Shown: piece by piece, positions 1 to 8,579 of the stretch | How the letters are laid out: every line of letters starts with the position of its first letter | Position numbering within the stretch: the stretch's first letter is position 1 | Position numbers and translations under genes: made by a program | The notes under the pieces: generated by a model | Database searches by the model: none | Told to the model about the DNA's origin: nothing | What the model saw: the letters and a program-made list of their open reading frames with translations, nothing else | Origin: Sulfuriflexus sp032250955 | GTDB lineage: Bacteria; Pseudomonadota; Gammaproteobacteria; AKS1 | Reading direction: 5' to 3' | Length of the DNA: 30,438 nucleotides | Assembly: GCF_032250955.1 (NCBI RefSeq) | Contig: NZ_JAVVES010000029.1 | Location: forward strand, 1 to 30,438

Positions 1-153
1 TTGACCGCCGCGGTGCTGGCGGAGCAACTGCAGGAGCTTATGCATAACCGTGAACGTTTACTGAACATGGCCATGGCCGCCCGTCAACAGGCCCGCGCGA
101 GCGCGACTGACGATGTTGCGAAGCTGTGCCTGCAAGCACTGGAGGCCGCCTGA
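1..153 (+). CDS. murG: MurG, C-terminal fragment (UDP-GlcNAc:lipid I GlcNAc transferase)
   Basis: This is the last 50 codons of a gene that begins left of the window, read in frame 1 and ending with TGA at 151-153. The translation (LTAAVLAEQLQEL, then LLNMAMAARQQARASATDDVA) resembles the C-terminal helix of MurG, which closes on residues such as 'MAxxAR' and 'DATxxVA'. The identity is supported mainly by position: murG directly precedes murC in the gammaproteobacterial division and cell wall cluster. MurG transfers GlcNAc from UDP-GlcNAc to lipid I on the inner face of the membrane to make lipid II. Its stop overlaps the murC start as TGATG, which suggests translational coupling. The catalytic part is not visible here. 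Confidence 0.85.
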   Translation: MTAAVLAEQLQELMHNRERLLNMAMAARQQARASATDDVAKLCLQALEAA

Positions 154-1610
154 TGAGCGATAACGTCAAGGTGCAGAACCTGCCGCATATAAACAGCCGT
201 ATGCAGCGTATGCGCCGGATCCATTTTGTCGGTATCGGCGGGGCCGGTATGGGTGGCATTGCCGAGGTGATGCATAACCTCGGTTATGAAGTCTCCGGTT
301 CGGACCTGCAGGTCAGTGCCATGACCGGGCGCCTGCAGGGACTGGGGGTAAAGATCCATATCGGCCATGCCGCCGCGAATATCAGTGAGTGCGATGTGCT
401 GGTGGTGTCGACGGCGGTCAATGAGGACAACCCGGAACTGCAGGCCGCGTATGCGGCACGCATCCCGGTGGTGCCGCGTGCCGAGATGCTGGCCGAACTG
501 ATGCGTTTCCGCTTCGGTATCGCCGTTGCCGGCACGCATGGCAAGACCACCACGACAAGCCTGATTGCCAGCATCCTCGCCGAGGCCGGACTGGACCCGA
601 CCTTTGTGATCGGCGGCAAGCTGAACAGCGCCGGCGTGCACGCCCAGCTTGGTGAGAGCGAATACCTGGTGGCCGAGGCCGATGAGAGTGATGCCTCGTT
701 CCTTTACCTGCAACCGGTACTGGCCGTCGTCACCAATATCGATGCCGATCACATGCAGACCTATGCAGGTGACTTTAGCCGTTTACGCCAGACCTTCATC
801 GACTTCCTGCATCACCTGCCCTTTTATGGTCTCGCCGTCATGTGCCTGGACGATGACGCCGTGCGCGATGTCTTGCCCGAAGTGACCCGCCCGGTACGGA
901 CTTACGGCACGCATGCGAATGCCGATATTCGTGCCGATGATATTCGCCAGGATGTGGCCTGTACCCGTTTCAACCTGATCCGCAAGAATGCCGCGCCGCT
1001 GCCCGTGACTCTCAACATGCCGGGCACACATAACGTCATGAACGCCCTGGCGGCGATTGCCATCTGCCTGGAAGTGGATGTAGAAGATGTTGCCATTCAG
1101 AAGGCTTTGCAAAAATTCGAGGGTATTGGTCGGCGCTTCCAGATCAATGGCGAGATCCAGACCGCGGCCGGCACAGTTCTGCACGTAGATGATTACGGTC
1201 ACCATCCGCGCGAACTCGAGGTGACCCTGCAGGCGGCACGAACGGCATGGCCGGGTCGACGCCTCGTGGTCATCTTCCAGCCGCACCGTTATACGCGTAC
1301 CCGCGACCTGTTTGAGGATTTTTCCCGCGTGCTCGCGGAGACCGATGTGCTGCTTATGCTGGAGGTGTATGCCGCCAGTGAAGAACCCATCGCCGGTGCG
1401 GATACACGCACACTCTGTCGTGCGATACGCGCCCGTGGCCAGGTTGACCCGGTTTTTGTCGAACGCATTGATGAATTACCCAAGGCCTTGAACGCCGTTC
1501 TGCGTGATGGCGATGTGCTGTTGACACTCGGTGCCGGCAATATCGGTGCGATTGCCGCAGAGCTGGCAGAAAAGCTTCATGCCCGGACCGGGCAGGAGGG
1601 ACAGGAATGA
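153..1610 (+). CDS. murC: UDP-N-acetylmuramate--L-alanine ligase MurC
   Basis: The protein has 485 residues, usual for MurC. It adds L-alanine to UDP-MurNAc using ATP, the first step of the peptidoglycan stem peptide, in the cytoplasm. Visible features are an N-terminal Rossmann-like UDP-binding segment (HFVGIGGAGMGGIAE, about residues 23-37), the Mur-ligase ATP loop GTHGKTTTT at 127-135, the central-domain signature with EADESD, and DDYGHHPRE in the C-terminal domain. I place the start at ATG 153, overlapping the murG stop, rather than at an in-frame ATG at 126 inside murG, because homologues start near this point. Its stop overlaps the start of a 52-codon ORF as ATGA. Confidence 0.97.
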   Translation: MSDNVKVQNLPHINSRMQRMRRIHFVGIGGAGMGGIAEVMHNLGYEVSGSDLQVSAMTGRLQGLGVKIHIGHAAANISECDVLVVSTAVNEDNPELQAAYAARIPVVPRAEMLAELMRFRFGIAVAGTHGKTTTTSLIASILAEAGLDPTFVIGGKLNSAGVHAQLGESEYLVAEADESDASFLYLQPVLAVVTNIDADHMQTYAGDFSRLRQTFIDFLHHLPFYGLAVMCLDDDAVRDVLPEVTRPVRTYGTHANADIRADDIRQDVACTRFNLIRKNAAPLPVTLNMPGTHNVMNALAAIAICLEVDVEDVAIQKALQKFEGIGRRFQINGEIQTAAGTVLHVDDYGHHPRELEVTLQAARTAWPGRRLVVIFQPHRYTRTRDLFEDFSRVLAETDVLLMLEVYAASEEPIAGADTRTLCRAIRARGQVDPVFVERIDELPKALNAVLRDGDVLLTLGAGNIGAIAAELAEKLHARTGQEGQE

Positions 1611-1765
1611 CGCATTACAAACTGCATAGTCTGCATCTGGGTTGTGGCGAGCCGCTGGCGGCGTATTACCCATCGTCGCCGCAGCCGGTCACTGAACAAA
1701 AGCGCCGGGCAGCGAAGCCCGCGCAGGTTAAGACCGGTCAGGTAATGGAGCGTAAACGGAAATAA
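1607..1765 (+). CDS. Small hypothetical protein, 52 aa, between murC and murB
   Basis: I do not recognise this protein. The ORF starts with the ATG of an ATGA overlap with the murC stop (1607-1610) and ends with TAA at 1763-1765, whose last A is the first base of the murB ATG. It therefore fills the murC-murB gap exactly, with both junctions in the overlapping form used for translational coupling elsewhere in this cluster. The product begins MTHYKLHSLHLGCGEPLAAY, has no membrane segment or signal peptide, a proline-containing middle and a strongly basic C-terminus ending ERKRK. It could be a real small protein, or a translated spacer whose main use is to carry ribosomes from murC to murB. Most genomes with this cluster have no annotated gene here. 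No function is proposed. Confidence 0.55.
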   Translation: MTHYKLHSLHLGCGEPLAAYYPSSPQPVTEQKRRAAKPAQVKTGQVMERKRK

Positions 1766-2664
1766 TGATGGCAGCTGAGCAACAAACCATTTTGCGCGGC
1801 GAGCTTCTGCACAGGGAGCCGATGGCCCGGCATACCTCGTGGCGGGTCGGTGGTCCGGCGGACAGCTATTACCGTCCGGCTGACATCGATGACCTGGCCG
1901 TGTTCCTGCAGCAGTTACCGGCAGATGAGCCTCTGACCTGGCTGGGACTGGGCAGCAACATGCTGGTGCGCGACGCTGGCATCCGCGGCACGGTGGTCAG
2001 TACTGCCGGCCTGTTGAATGAAATCGGTCTGCAGGCCGGACAGCAGATCCGTGCCGAGGCCGGGGTCAGTTGCGCCAGGCTGGCACGTTTCGCGGCCCGC
2101 GCCGGCCTGACCGGGGCGGAGTTTTTTGCCGGTATCCCCGGCACGGTCGGCGGCGCACTGGCCATGAATGCGGGGGCCTTTGGTGGCGAGACCTGGTCGC
2201 TGGTGACACAGGTAGAAACACTGGATCGACACGGCCAGCGGCATGCGCGCAAGCCAGAGGAATACACGATTGCCTATCGCCATGTGCAGGGGCCGGTCGA
2301 GGAATGGTTTGTCGCCGCCCACCTGCAACTGGCCAGTGGTGATGTGCAGGCCGGACAGGCGCGCATCAAGCAGTTGCTGGCAAGGCGCGGCGCCACGCAA
2401 CCGACGACACAACCGAGTTGCGGTTCAGTGTTCAGGAACCCCGAGGGGGACCATGCGGCACGCCTGATTGAACAGTGCGGCCTGAAGGGCAAGTGCATCG
2501 GCGGGGCCTGCGTCTCGGAAAAGCACGCCAACTTTATCGTCAATGCAGGAGATGCCAAGGCCAGTGATATCGAAAGCCTGATTGCAGAAGTGGCAGAAAC
2601 CGTCGAACGGGAATGTGGTGTGAGCCTGGTACGTGAAGTTCACATCATTGGCGAGGCTGAATAA
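1765..2664 (+). CDS. murB: UDP-N-acetylenolpyruvoylglucosamine reductase MurB
   Basis: This 299-residue flavoenzyme reduces UDP-GlcNAc-enolpyruvate to UDP-MurNAc with NADPH, in the cytoplasm. FAD-domain motifs are visible: RHTSWRVGGPAD near the N-terminus, GLGSNMLVRDAGIRGTVV, and GIPGTVGGALAMNAGAFGGE. The catalytic serine lies in CGSVFRNPEGDHA (Ser221), which protonates the product in this family. The length and the short 'YTIAYRHV' region fit the shorter type II MurB better than the longer enterobacterial form. Two ATGs (1765 and 1768) are possible starts; the first overlaps the TAA of the upstream small ORF. The ddl gene follows after 5 bases. Confidence 0.96.
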   Translation: MMAAEQQTILRGELLHREPMARHTSWRVGGPADSYYRPADIDDLAVFLQQLPADEPLTWLGLGSNMLVRDAGIRGTVVSTAGLLNEIGLQAGQQIRAEAGVSCARLARFAARAGLTGAEFFAGIPGTVGGALAMNAGAFGGETWSLVTQVETLDRHGQRHARKPEEYTIAYRHVQGPVEEWFVAAHLQLASGDVQAGQARIKQLLARRGATQPTTQPSCGSVFRNPEGDHAARLIEQCGLKGKCIGGACVSEKHANFIVNAGDAKASDIESLIAEVAETVERECGVSLVREVHIIGEAE

Positions 2665-2669
2665 CGGCA

Positions 2670-3614
2670 ATGATGCAAAGCAAAGACATAGTGAACCAGG
2701 ACTTCGGCAAGGTTGCCGTTCTTATGGGCGGCAACTCGGCCGAGCGCGAGGTATCGCTGCATAGCGGCCAGGCGGTACTGGCCGCCTTGCGCGCCCGTGG
2801 TGTTGATGCCTATGCGGTGGACCCGGCGAGCGACAACGTGCATGACTTGCCGGCTGCCGGTTATACGCGGGCCTTTATTATCCTGCACGGTCGCGGCGGT
2901 GAAGACGGTGCCATGCAGGCAGTACTGGAAAGCATCGGTTTGCCCTATACGGGTAGCCGGGTGCTGGGTTCGGCCCTGTCCATGGACAAGCTGCGCTGCA
3001 AGTGGTTATGGCAAGGAGCCGGTTTGCCAACGCCGGCGTGGCGCGTTCTGAAAACAGAAGAGGATGCCGAACAGGCCGGCGAGCTGGGGCTGCCATTGAT
3101 GGTGAAACCGGCGCGCGAGGGTTCGAGTATCGGTATCAGCAAGGTCGAGTCTGTCGACAGGCTCAAGGATGCCTGGGTCTTTGCCCGCCAATATGACGAT
3201 AGTGTGATCGCCGAACAGTTTATTGATGGTGAAGAATACACGGTGACCATCCTCGCCGGTGAGGCCTTGCCAGTCATTCGTCTGCAGACACCGCGCGAGT
3301 TTTATGACTACGAGGCCAAGTACCAGTCGAATGATACCCGCTATCTCTGTCCCTGCGGTCTTGCCGCCGATGCCGAGGTTGCCATGCAGCAGCTTGCCAT
3401 GCAGGCCGCCGAGGTCGCCGCTGTTGAAGGCTGGGGTCGGGTTGACCTGATGCGGGACGCGCAAGGTAATAACTGGCTGATCGAGGTCAACACTGTCCCG
3501 GGTATGACGGATCACAGCCTGGTGCCGATGGCCGCACAGGCCGCGGGTATCGAATTTGATGAACTGGTGATGAGAATCCTTGCCACCAGCCTGGACGAGG
3601 AGGAACGCACATGA
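2670..3614 (+). CDS. ddl: D-alanine--D-alanine ligase Ddl
   Basis: The protein has 314 residues and an ATP-grasp fold, and joins two D-alanines with ATP to make the dipeptide that MurF uses. Evidence: N-terminal VAVLMGGNSAEREVSLHSG, the GRGGEDGAMQAVLE substrate loop, MVKPAREGSSIGISKV in the ATP-binding region, EQFIDGEEYTV, and the C-terminal metal-binding segment NWLIEVNTVPGMTDHSL. The start is either ATG 2670 or the next codon, ATG 2673. The stop overlaps the ftsQ start as ATGA (3611-3614). A ddlB-type gene between murB and ftsQ is the normal position in Gammaproteobacteria. Confidence 0.97.
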   Translation: MMQSKDIVNQDFGKVAVLMGGNSAEREVSLHSGQAVLAALRARGVDAYAVDPASDNVHDLPAAGYTRAFIILHGRGGEDGAMQAVLESIGLPYTGSRVLGSALSMDKLRCKWLWQGAGLPTPAWRVLKTEEDAEQAGELGLPLMVKPAREGSSIGISKVESVDRLKDAWVFARQYDDSVIAEQFIDGEEYTVTILAGEALPVIRLQTPREFYDYEAKYQSNDTRYLCPCGLAADAEVAMQQLAMQAAEVAAVEGWGRVDLMRDAQGNNWLIEVNTVPGMTDHSLVPMAAQAAGIEFDELVMRILATSLDEEERT

Positions 3615-4414
3615 TCCGCCAGCGCCGGGTGAATCAACGCAATAGCGACCGGGTCGAAAAGCGCCGTGGCGTCCTGCACCTGCTGACAGGCACCTTCGGG
3701 GTGTTAGTCATGGCGACAGGTGTGACCTGGGGCGTGATGGAATTACGTGACCCACAGACACTGCCATTGCAGAGCGTGCATCTGAAGGGTGAGTTTATTC
3801 ATATTACTGAACAGGAGCTGCGGGAGATTATCGCCAGCAGTGACCTGACCGGCTTCTTTAGTAGTGACCTGGGAAGCCTGACCCGCCGGCTGCGTAACAT
3901 GCCATGGCTGCAACAGGTTGCCGTGCGCCGGGTCTGGCCGGATGCCCTGCATATAACAGTCATTGAACAGCAGGCCGTGGCCTACTGGAATGACAGTTCT
4001 TTGTTAAACACCGAGGGGCAGGTATTCAGCCCCGCCCGGGAAAGTTACCCCTATGGCCTGCCGCAGCTCAATGGCCCGGCGGGCACACAAAGGCAGGTGC
4101 TCGAAGGCTACGTGTCCATGCGTGCAATTGTGCAGGCAGAGGAGCGGGATATTGATGAGCTAAGCCTCGATGCACGCCGGGCCTGGCAATTAAAACTCGA
4201 TAACGGCATCACGCTGGCCCTGGGGCGGACCGATCGTCAGCAGCGTTTGCGGCGGTTTACCCGCGCCTATGCGGGGTTGTTAGATGAAAAACAGGGAACA
4301 ATCAGTTCAGTGGACTTACGTTATACGAATGGTTTTGCCGTGCGTTGGCAAGTATCTGAAAAAAATGCCGCACAGGCGGATATGGGGTTGAAAAGTCATG
4401 TCCAAGAAAGTTGA
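3611..4414 (+). CDS. ftsQ: Cell division protein FtsQ
   Basis: FtsQ is a bitopic inner-membrane divisome protein that works with FtsB and FtsL. The 267-residue product has a basic cytoplasmic N-terminus (RQRRVNQRNSDRVEKRR), one membrane helix at about residues 22-44, and then a POTRA domain beginning near LPLQSVHLKGEF (about 52-122) with the typical LRNMPWLQQVAVRRVWPD segment. The FtsQ beta domain follows, with AYWNDSSLLNTEGQVF. It starts in the ddl stop and its 3' end overlaps ftsA by 17 bases. Confidence 0.95.
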   Translation: MIRQRRVNQRNSDRVEKRRGVLHLLTGTFGVLVMATGVTWGVMELRDPQTLPLQSVHLKGEFIHITEQELREIIASSDLTGFFSSDLGSLTRRLRNMPWLQQVAVRRVWPDALHITVIEQQAVAYWNDSSLLNTEGQVFSPARESYPYGLPQLNGPAGTQRQVLEGYVSMRAIVQAEERDIDELSLDARRAWQLKLDNGITLALGRTDRQQRLRRFTRAYAGLLDEKQGTISSVDLRYTNGFAVRWQVSEKNAAQADMGLKSHVQES

Positions 4415-5633
4415 AAAAAATCTAATCGTCGGTCTTGATATCGGCACCTCGAAGATCGTTGCGATTGTCGGTGAGATCAACGATGTCAACGGTATCGAGA
4501 TTATCGGTATCGGTTCACATCCGTCGCGCGGCCTGAAAAAGGGCGTCGTCGTGAATATCGAGTCAACGGTACAGTCAATCCAGCGCGCAGTGGAAGAAGC
4601 CGAGTTGATGGCCGGTTGCCAGATTCACTCTGTCTATGCAGGCATCGCCGGTAGCCATATCAGCAGCCTGAACTCGCACGGCATTGTCGCGATTCGTGAC
4701 AAAGAGGTCAGCCCGGGTGATGTCGACCGTGTTATCGATGCCGCTCGCGCGGTAGCGATCCCGGCCGATCAACGCGTGCTGCATGTGCTGCCGCAGGAAT
4801 TCATTATCGATAACCAGGAAGGCATCAAGGAACCGGTCGGCATGTCCGGGGTGCGCCTCGAGGCCAAGGTCCACCTGATCAGCGGAGCGATGAGTGCCGC
4901 GCAAAATATTCTCAAGTGTGTGCGTCGTTGCGGACTGGAAGTGGATGACATCATTCTTGAACAACTGGCTTCCAGTCACTCGGTGCTGACCGAAGATGAA
5001 AAGGAACTTGGTGTCTGTCTCGTCGATATCGGCGGCGGCACAACCGATATCGCCGTGTTTACCGATGGCGCGATTCGCCACACCGCCGTGATCCCGATTG
5101 CCGGTGACCAGGTTACCAATGATATTGCCGTGGCCCTGCGTACCCCGACCCAGTATGCCGAAGAGATCAAGGTGAAATATGCCTGTGCCCTGACGCAACT
5201 GGCAGGCGCCGAAGAAACCATTGAGGTCCCGAGTGTCGGCGACCGCCCGCCACGCCGCCTGACCCGCCAGACCCTGGCCGAGGTGGTAGAGCCGCGTTAC
5301 GAGGAACTCATCAGCCTGATTCAGTCTGAACTGCGGCGCAGCGGTTTTGAGGACATTATCGCGGCCGGCATCGTATTGACCGGCGGCAGCTCGAAGATGG
5401 AAGGCGTGGTGGAGCTCGCAGAGGAAATATTTCATATGCCGGTGCGCCTCGGCATGCCACACCGGGTGTCCGGCTTGCTGGACGTGGTGCGTAACCCGAT
5501 TCACTCCACGGGCGTTGGCCTGTTGTTGTTCGGCCATCAGCAACGTAATACCGGCAGTCTCGAAGCGCTGTCATCCAACAGTGTGCAGGGAGTCTGGCGA
5601 CGAATGAAGAGTTGGTTTCAAGGTAATTTCTGA
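4398..5633 (+). CDS. ftsA: Cell division protein FtsA
   Basis: FtsA is the actin-like membrane anchor of the Z ring. The 411-residue product carries the phosphate-1 motif VGLDIGTSKIVAIVGE near the N-terminus, the phosphate-2 motif VDIGGGTTDIAVF, the adenosine motif GIVLTGGSSKMEG, and the inserted 1C domain (SLNSHGIVAIRDKEVSPGDV). It ends in a short amphipathic helix, GVWRRMKSWFQGNF, which in this family inserts into the membrane. The gene is nested into the end of ftsQ, and ftsZ follows 69 bases later. Confidence 0.97.
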   Translation: MSKKVEKNLIVGLDIGTSKIVAIVGEINDVNGIEIIGIGSHPSRGLKKGVVVNIESTVQSIQRAVEEAELMAGCQIHSVYAGIAGSHISSLNSHGIVAIRDKEVSPGDVDRVIDAARAVAIPADQRVLHVLPQEFIIDNQEGIKEPVGMSGVRLEAKVHLISGAMSAAQNILKCVRRCGLEVDDIILEQLASSHSVLTEDEKELGVCLVDIGGGTTDIAVFTDGAIRHTAVIPIAGDQVTNDIAVALRTPTQYAEEIKVKYACALTQLAGAEETIEVPSVGDRPPRRLTRQTLAEVVEPRYEELISLIQSELRRSGFEDIIAAGIVLTGGSSKMEGVVELAEEIFHMPVRLGMPHRVSGLLDVVRNPIHSTGVGLLLFGHQQRNTGSLEALSSNSVQGVWRRMKSWFQGNF

Positions 5634-5690
5634 TGGGCATGAGCCTGAAAGAGAATTTTTTTAATGTTGTATCAACAAGTAGTAATAACT

Positions 5691-5697
5691 GGAGGGG
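5691..5697 (+). promoter_or_regulatory. Strong Shine-Dalgarno fixing the ftsZ start
   Basis: GGAGGGG lies 5 bases before the ATG at 5703 and sets the ftsZ start there. The reading frame is open to an ATG at 5664, which would add 13 residues, but that ATG lacks such a site and FtsZ homologues begin at MFE. The strong site fits the high expression of FtsZ relative to FtsQ and FtsA. Confidence 0.8.
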
Positions 5698-5702
5698 CGA
5701 TT

Positions 5703-6866
5703 ATGTTTGAACTTATGGATGCATACAGCCAGAGTGCTGTAATCAAGGTGATTGGCGTCGGTGGCGGTGGTGGTAATGCCGTTGAACACATGATGTCTGC
5801 CGACATTGAAGGCGTAGAGTTTATCTGCGCGAATACGGATGCCCAGGCGTTGAAGAATGCCTCGGCGAAGACGCTCTTGCAGCTTGGTGGTGCAATCACC
5901 AAGGGGCTGGGTGCCGGGGCGAACCCGGAGGTCGGACGTAATGCGGCCATGGAAGATCGTGATCGCATCCGCGAAGTGATCGAGGGTGCCGACATGCTCT
6001 TTATCACTGCCGGCATGGGTGGCGGTACCGGTACCGGTGCCGCCCCCGTGATTGCCGAAGTTGCCAAGGAAATGGGTATCCTGACCGTGGCTGTGATTAC
6101 GCGGCCGTTCTCTTTCGAGGGCAAGAAACGTTCAGCTGTGGCCAGTGAAGGTATCGAAGAACTGTCCAGGAGCGTGGATTCATTGATCACGATTCCCAAC
6201 GAAAAGCTCTTGTCCGTGCTCGGTAAGGACCTGTCACTCCTCGATGCCTTCAAGGCGGCGAACGATGTGCTGTTTGGTGCCGTGCAGGGCATTGCGGAAC
6301 TGATCACGCGCCCGGGTCTGATCAACGTCGACTTCGCCGACGTGCGCACGGTCATGTCGGAAATGGGAATGGCAATGATGGGCTCGGCGGTGGCCAGTGG
6401 TGAAGGCCGGGCGCGTATCGCCGCCGAACAGGCCGTGGGTAGTCCGTTGCTCGAAGACGTCAATCTCTCCGGTGCACGCGGCATTCTCGTCAATATCACC
6501 GCCGGCCTGGATATGTCGATCGGTGAGTTTGAAGAAGTCGGCGAAACGATCAAACAGTTTGCCTCCGACAATGCCACGGTTGTGGTCGGCACCGTGATCG
6601 ATCCTGAACTGACCGATGAACTTCGCGTAACAGTGGTCGCTACCGGGCTCGGACAGGCACAATCAGCACAGCGTGGTAGCGATGCCCTGGTGCAGAAGGT
6701 CGTTGATAATACGGCTTCGCAGGCGAATATCGAGCCAGACTACACTAAGCTCGACCGTCCGACTGTGATCCGTAAGCAGGCGTCCGGGGAAAACTTCACC
6801 GGCATGGGCGAGCAGGACCTGGAATATCTGGATATCCCGGCCTTTCTGCGCCGTCAGGCCGACTGA
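5703..6866 (+). CDS. ftsZ: Cell division protein FtsZ
   Basis: FtsZ is the tubulin-like GTPase that forms the cytokinetic ring. The 387-residue product has the N-terminal glycine-rich IKVIGVGGGGGNAVEHM, the tubulin signature GGGTGTG at 106-112, the T7 loop region NVDFADVRTVM that supplies the catalytic aspartates, a short variable linker, and the conserved C-terminal peptide LDIPAFLRRQAD. That peptide docks FtsA and, in Gammaproteobacteria, ZipA and ZapD; a zapD gene lies at 15455 in this window. It is the last gene of the tightly spaced division series and is followed by a terminator-like hairpin. Confidence 0.98.
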   Translation: MFELMDAYSQSAVIKVIGVGGGGGNAVEHMMSADIEGVEFICANTDAQALKNASAKTLLQLGGAITKGLGAGANPEVGRNAAMEDRDRIREVIEGADMLFITAGMGGGTGTGAAPVIAEVAKEMGILTVAVITRPFSFEGKKRSAVASEGIEELSRSVDSLITIPNEKLLSVLGKDLSLLDAFKAANDVLFGAVQGIAELITRPGLINVDFADVRTVMSEMGMAMMGSAVASGEGRARIAAEQAVGSPLLEDVNLSGARGILVNITAGLDMSIGEFEEVGETIKQFASDNATVVVGTVIDPELTDELRVTVVATGLGQAQSAQRGSDALVQKVVDNTASQANIEPDYTKLDRPTVIRKQASGENFTGMGEQDLEYLDIPAFLRRQAD

Positions 6867-6896
6867 TACGCCTGCCTTAATATCAGAGGTAACTTG

Positions 6897-6938
6897 AACC
6901 ACGGCGCGGCGGATACGCCCCCCGTCGCCGTCGTGGTT
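6897..6938 (+). terminator. Probable terminator hairpin after ftsZ
   Basis: A GC-rich imperfect stem pairs AACCACGGCG on the left with CGTCGTGGTT on the right, with one bulge and further pairing possible inside. It is followed by TTTCATTT, a weak T tract. It lies between ftsZ and lpxC, where transcription from the division cluster would be expected to be at least attenuated. Confidence 0.45.
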
Positions 6939-7010
6939 TCATTTCCCCGCAATTTCAGTCTGTTATATCGATTATGTGCGCTGCGTCACTAGGCAGCCCG
7001 CAGATTCATG

Positions 7011-7019
7011 TGCTAGTAT
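7011..7019 (+). promoter_or_regulatory. Possible extended -10 promoter of lpxC
   Basis: TGC followed by TAGTAT matches the extended -10 form (TGn plus four of six bases of TATAAT), 66 bases before the lpxC start and downstream of the ftsZ hairpin. I see no convincing -35 box, so this is only a candidate. Confidence 0.25.
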
Positions 7020-7085
7020 TAGCCAGGAATTGGCCGGGTATTTGACCCGAGTTCGCCCCCTGGCGACCCAAGGTACACATAAAAC

Positions 7086-7997
7086 ATGATCAAGCAGCGT
7101 ACGCTCAAGAACGTTATCCGCGCGACAGGCGTGGGACTCCATACTGGCGAAAAGATTTACCTGACCCTGCGCCCGGCGGCACCGGATACCGGCATTGTAT
7201 TCCGCCGCGTCGATCTGGATACCCCTGTGGATATCCCTGCGCGCCCCGAATATGTCAGTGATACACAATTATGCACCACCGTCTGCAAGGATAATGTACG
7301 TGTTTCTACGGTAGAACACCTGTTATCAGCCATGGCCGGCCTGGGCATTGATAATGCCTACATCGATTTGAGTGCCGCCGAAGTCCCTATCATGGACGGC
7401 AGTGCCGGCCCGTTTGTGTTTCTGATTCAGTCGGCCGGTATCGAAGAACAGAATGCGGCCAAGCGCTTTGTGCGTATAAAACGCCCGATCGTCGTCGAAG
7501 AGGATGATAAATGGGTGCGTTTTGAGCCTTTTGACGGCTTCAAGGTCAGCTTCAGTATCGAGTTTGATCACCCCGTTTTTGACACCCACACCCGGACAGC
7601 CGAACTGGATTTCTCGACCACCTCATTTGTGAAAGAGGTCAGTCGTGCCCGTACCTTCGGCCTGCTCAAGGACGTGGAACGCCTGCGCGAGAGCAATCTG
7701 GCGCTTGGCGGCAGTCTGGATAATGCCATCGTGGTTGACGATTACCGTATCCTTAATGAAGACGGGCTGCGCTATGAAGATGAGTTCGTCAAACACAAGA
7801 TCCTCGATGCCGTGGGTGATCTGTACCTGCTTGGCCACAGTCTTATCGGTGCCTTCAGTGGCTATAAATCCGGGCATGCCCTGAACAACCGCTTGTTGCA
7901 GGCCTTGCTGGCCGATGCCGAGGCCTGGGAAATCGTGACCTTTGAAGATACCGAGACGATGCCGATTTCTTTCTCGACGCCTGTTCAGGCCGGCTAG
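7086..7997 (+). CDS. lpxC: UDP-3-O-acyl-N-acetylglucosamine deacetylase LpxC
   Basis: LpxC is the zinc hydrolase that commits UDP-3-O-acyl-GlcNAc to lipid A synthesis. The 303-residue product starts MIKQRTLKNVIRATGVGLHTG, as usual for the family. The zinc ligands are in place: His78 in STVEHLLSA, and His237 and Asp241 in KHKILDAVGD. The catalytic His264 is in KSGHALNN. Each is one position below the E. coli numbering. The gene stands alone after ftsZ, which is its usual place, and converges with the dciA-like gene on the other strand. Confidence 0.98.
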   Translation: MIKQRTLKNVIRATGVGLHTGEKIYLTLRPAAPDTGIVFRRVDLDTPVDIPARPEYVSDTQLCTTVCKDNVRVSTVEHLLSAMAGLGIDNAYIDLSAAEVPIMDGSAGPFVFLIQSAGIEEQNAAKRFVRIKRPIVVEEDDKWVRFEPFDGFKVSFSIEFDHPVFDTHTRTAELDFSTTSFVKEVSRARTFGLLKDVERLRESNLALGGSLDNAIVVDDYRILNEDGLRYEDEFVKHKILDAVGDLYLLGHSLIGAFSGYKSGHALNNRLLQALLADAEAWEIVTFEDTETMPISFSTPVQAG

Positions 7998-8065
7998 ACA
8001 CAAAAAAAACCAAGAAATGACAGCCAGAATCTATCCTAGCTGCTTGATTTTGTGCTAGATTGATA

Positions 8066-8527
8066 TTACCCCTGCGGTTTTGTGTTCTTTGCAAGCCGCA
8101 GCCAGCTGGCCCGCAGTGTGTCATCGGCTATGGCACTGGCCAGCTTGCGAATCATTTCAGCAGATTCCTCCGAGAGCCGGGGGGATGCTGCTGATTTACC
8201 CGGCGACTTGTTTTCAGCACCGGGCAAAATACGGATTTGAATCTGCTGCAGGCCATTTAATGAGGGCACTTTGCGCAGGCCGGGTAGCAAACTGCCCAGT
8301 TGAAAGCGTAGCCTGGTTGCCCAGGCGGGTGAGTCAATATGAACCAGGAGTGTGTCGTCCTCCCGGCGGGCATTGACGCAATGCAAGTTACCGGGACCTG
8401 AAAGATGCTTACGGACCAGGGTCAGTAGTTCATTATTCAGTCCGTTTTCAGACAGCAGCTGTGCGTGGGGCCCGGATGCCAGAATATCCCTCACGGAACG
8501 CATGGGTTTTGTTTTAGGTTTTTGCAT
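8066..8527 (-). CDS. dciA: DUF721 protein, DciA-like replicative helicase loader
   Basis: This 153-residue protein carries a DUF721 domain in its N-terminal two thirds (SVRDILASG, then a helix with LLTLVRKHL, then VHIDSPAWATRLRFQ). The basic, low-complexity C-terminal part is likely disordered. DciA is the ancestral bacterial loader of the DnaB helicase in species without DnaC or DnaI. The gene between lpxC and secA, next to an M23 peptidase gene, is in the position of Pseudomonas PA4405. The start is ATG 8527; an in-frame ATG at 8503 is possible, and neither has a good ribosome site. It is divergent from the M23 gene, with only 52 bases between them. The name rests on family and position; loader activity is inferred. 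Confidence 0.8.
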   Translation of the reverse strand: MQKPKTKPMRSVRDILASGPHAQLLSENGLNNELLTLVRKHLSGPGNLHCVNARREDDTLLVHIDSPAWATRLRFQLGSLLPGLRKVPSLNGLQQIQIRILPGAENKSPGKSAASPRLSEESAEMIRKLASAIADDTLRASWLRLAKNTKPQG

Positions 8528-8579
8528 AGCTGCCGATAAAAAAAAGAGTTAGGTAATCATAACCGCTGTTGGTGAACGA

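Noticed and set aside
4575..5543. Open frame of 322 codons on the - strand inside ftsA
   Set aside because: It mirrors ftsA, is His/Gln-rich in the manner of shadow frames, and has no ribosome site.
5672..6592. Open frame of 306 codons on the - strand inside ftsZ
   Set aside because: It mirrors ftsZ and its Ser/Pro/Ile-rich sequence is a typical shadow translation.
7998..8065. Possible terminator between lpxC and the dciA-like gene (CTAGC and GCTAG around 8036-8058)
   Set aside because: The five-base stem is too weak and no T tract follows it.
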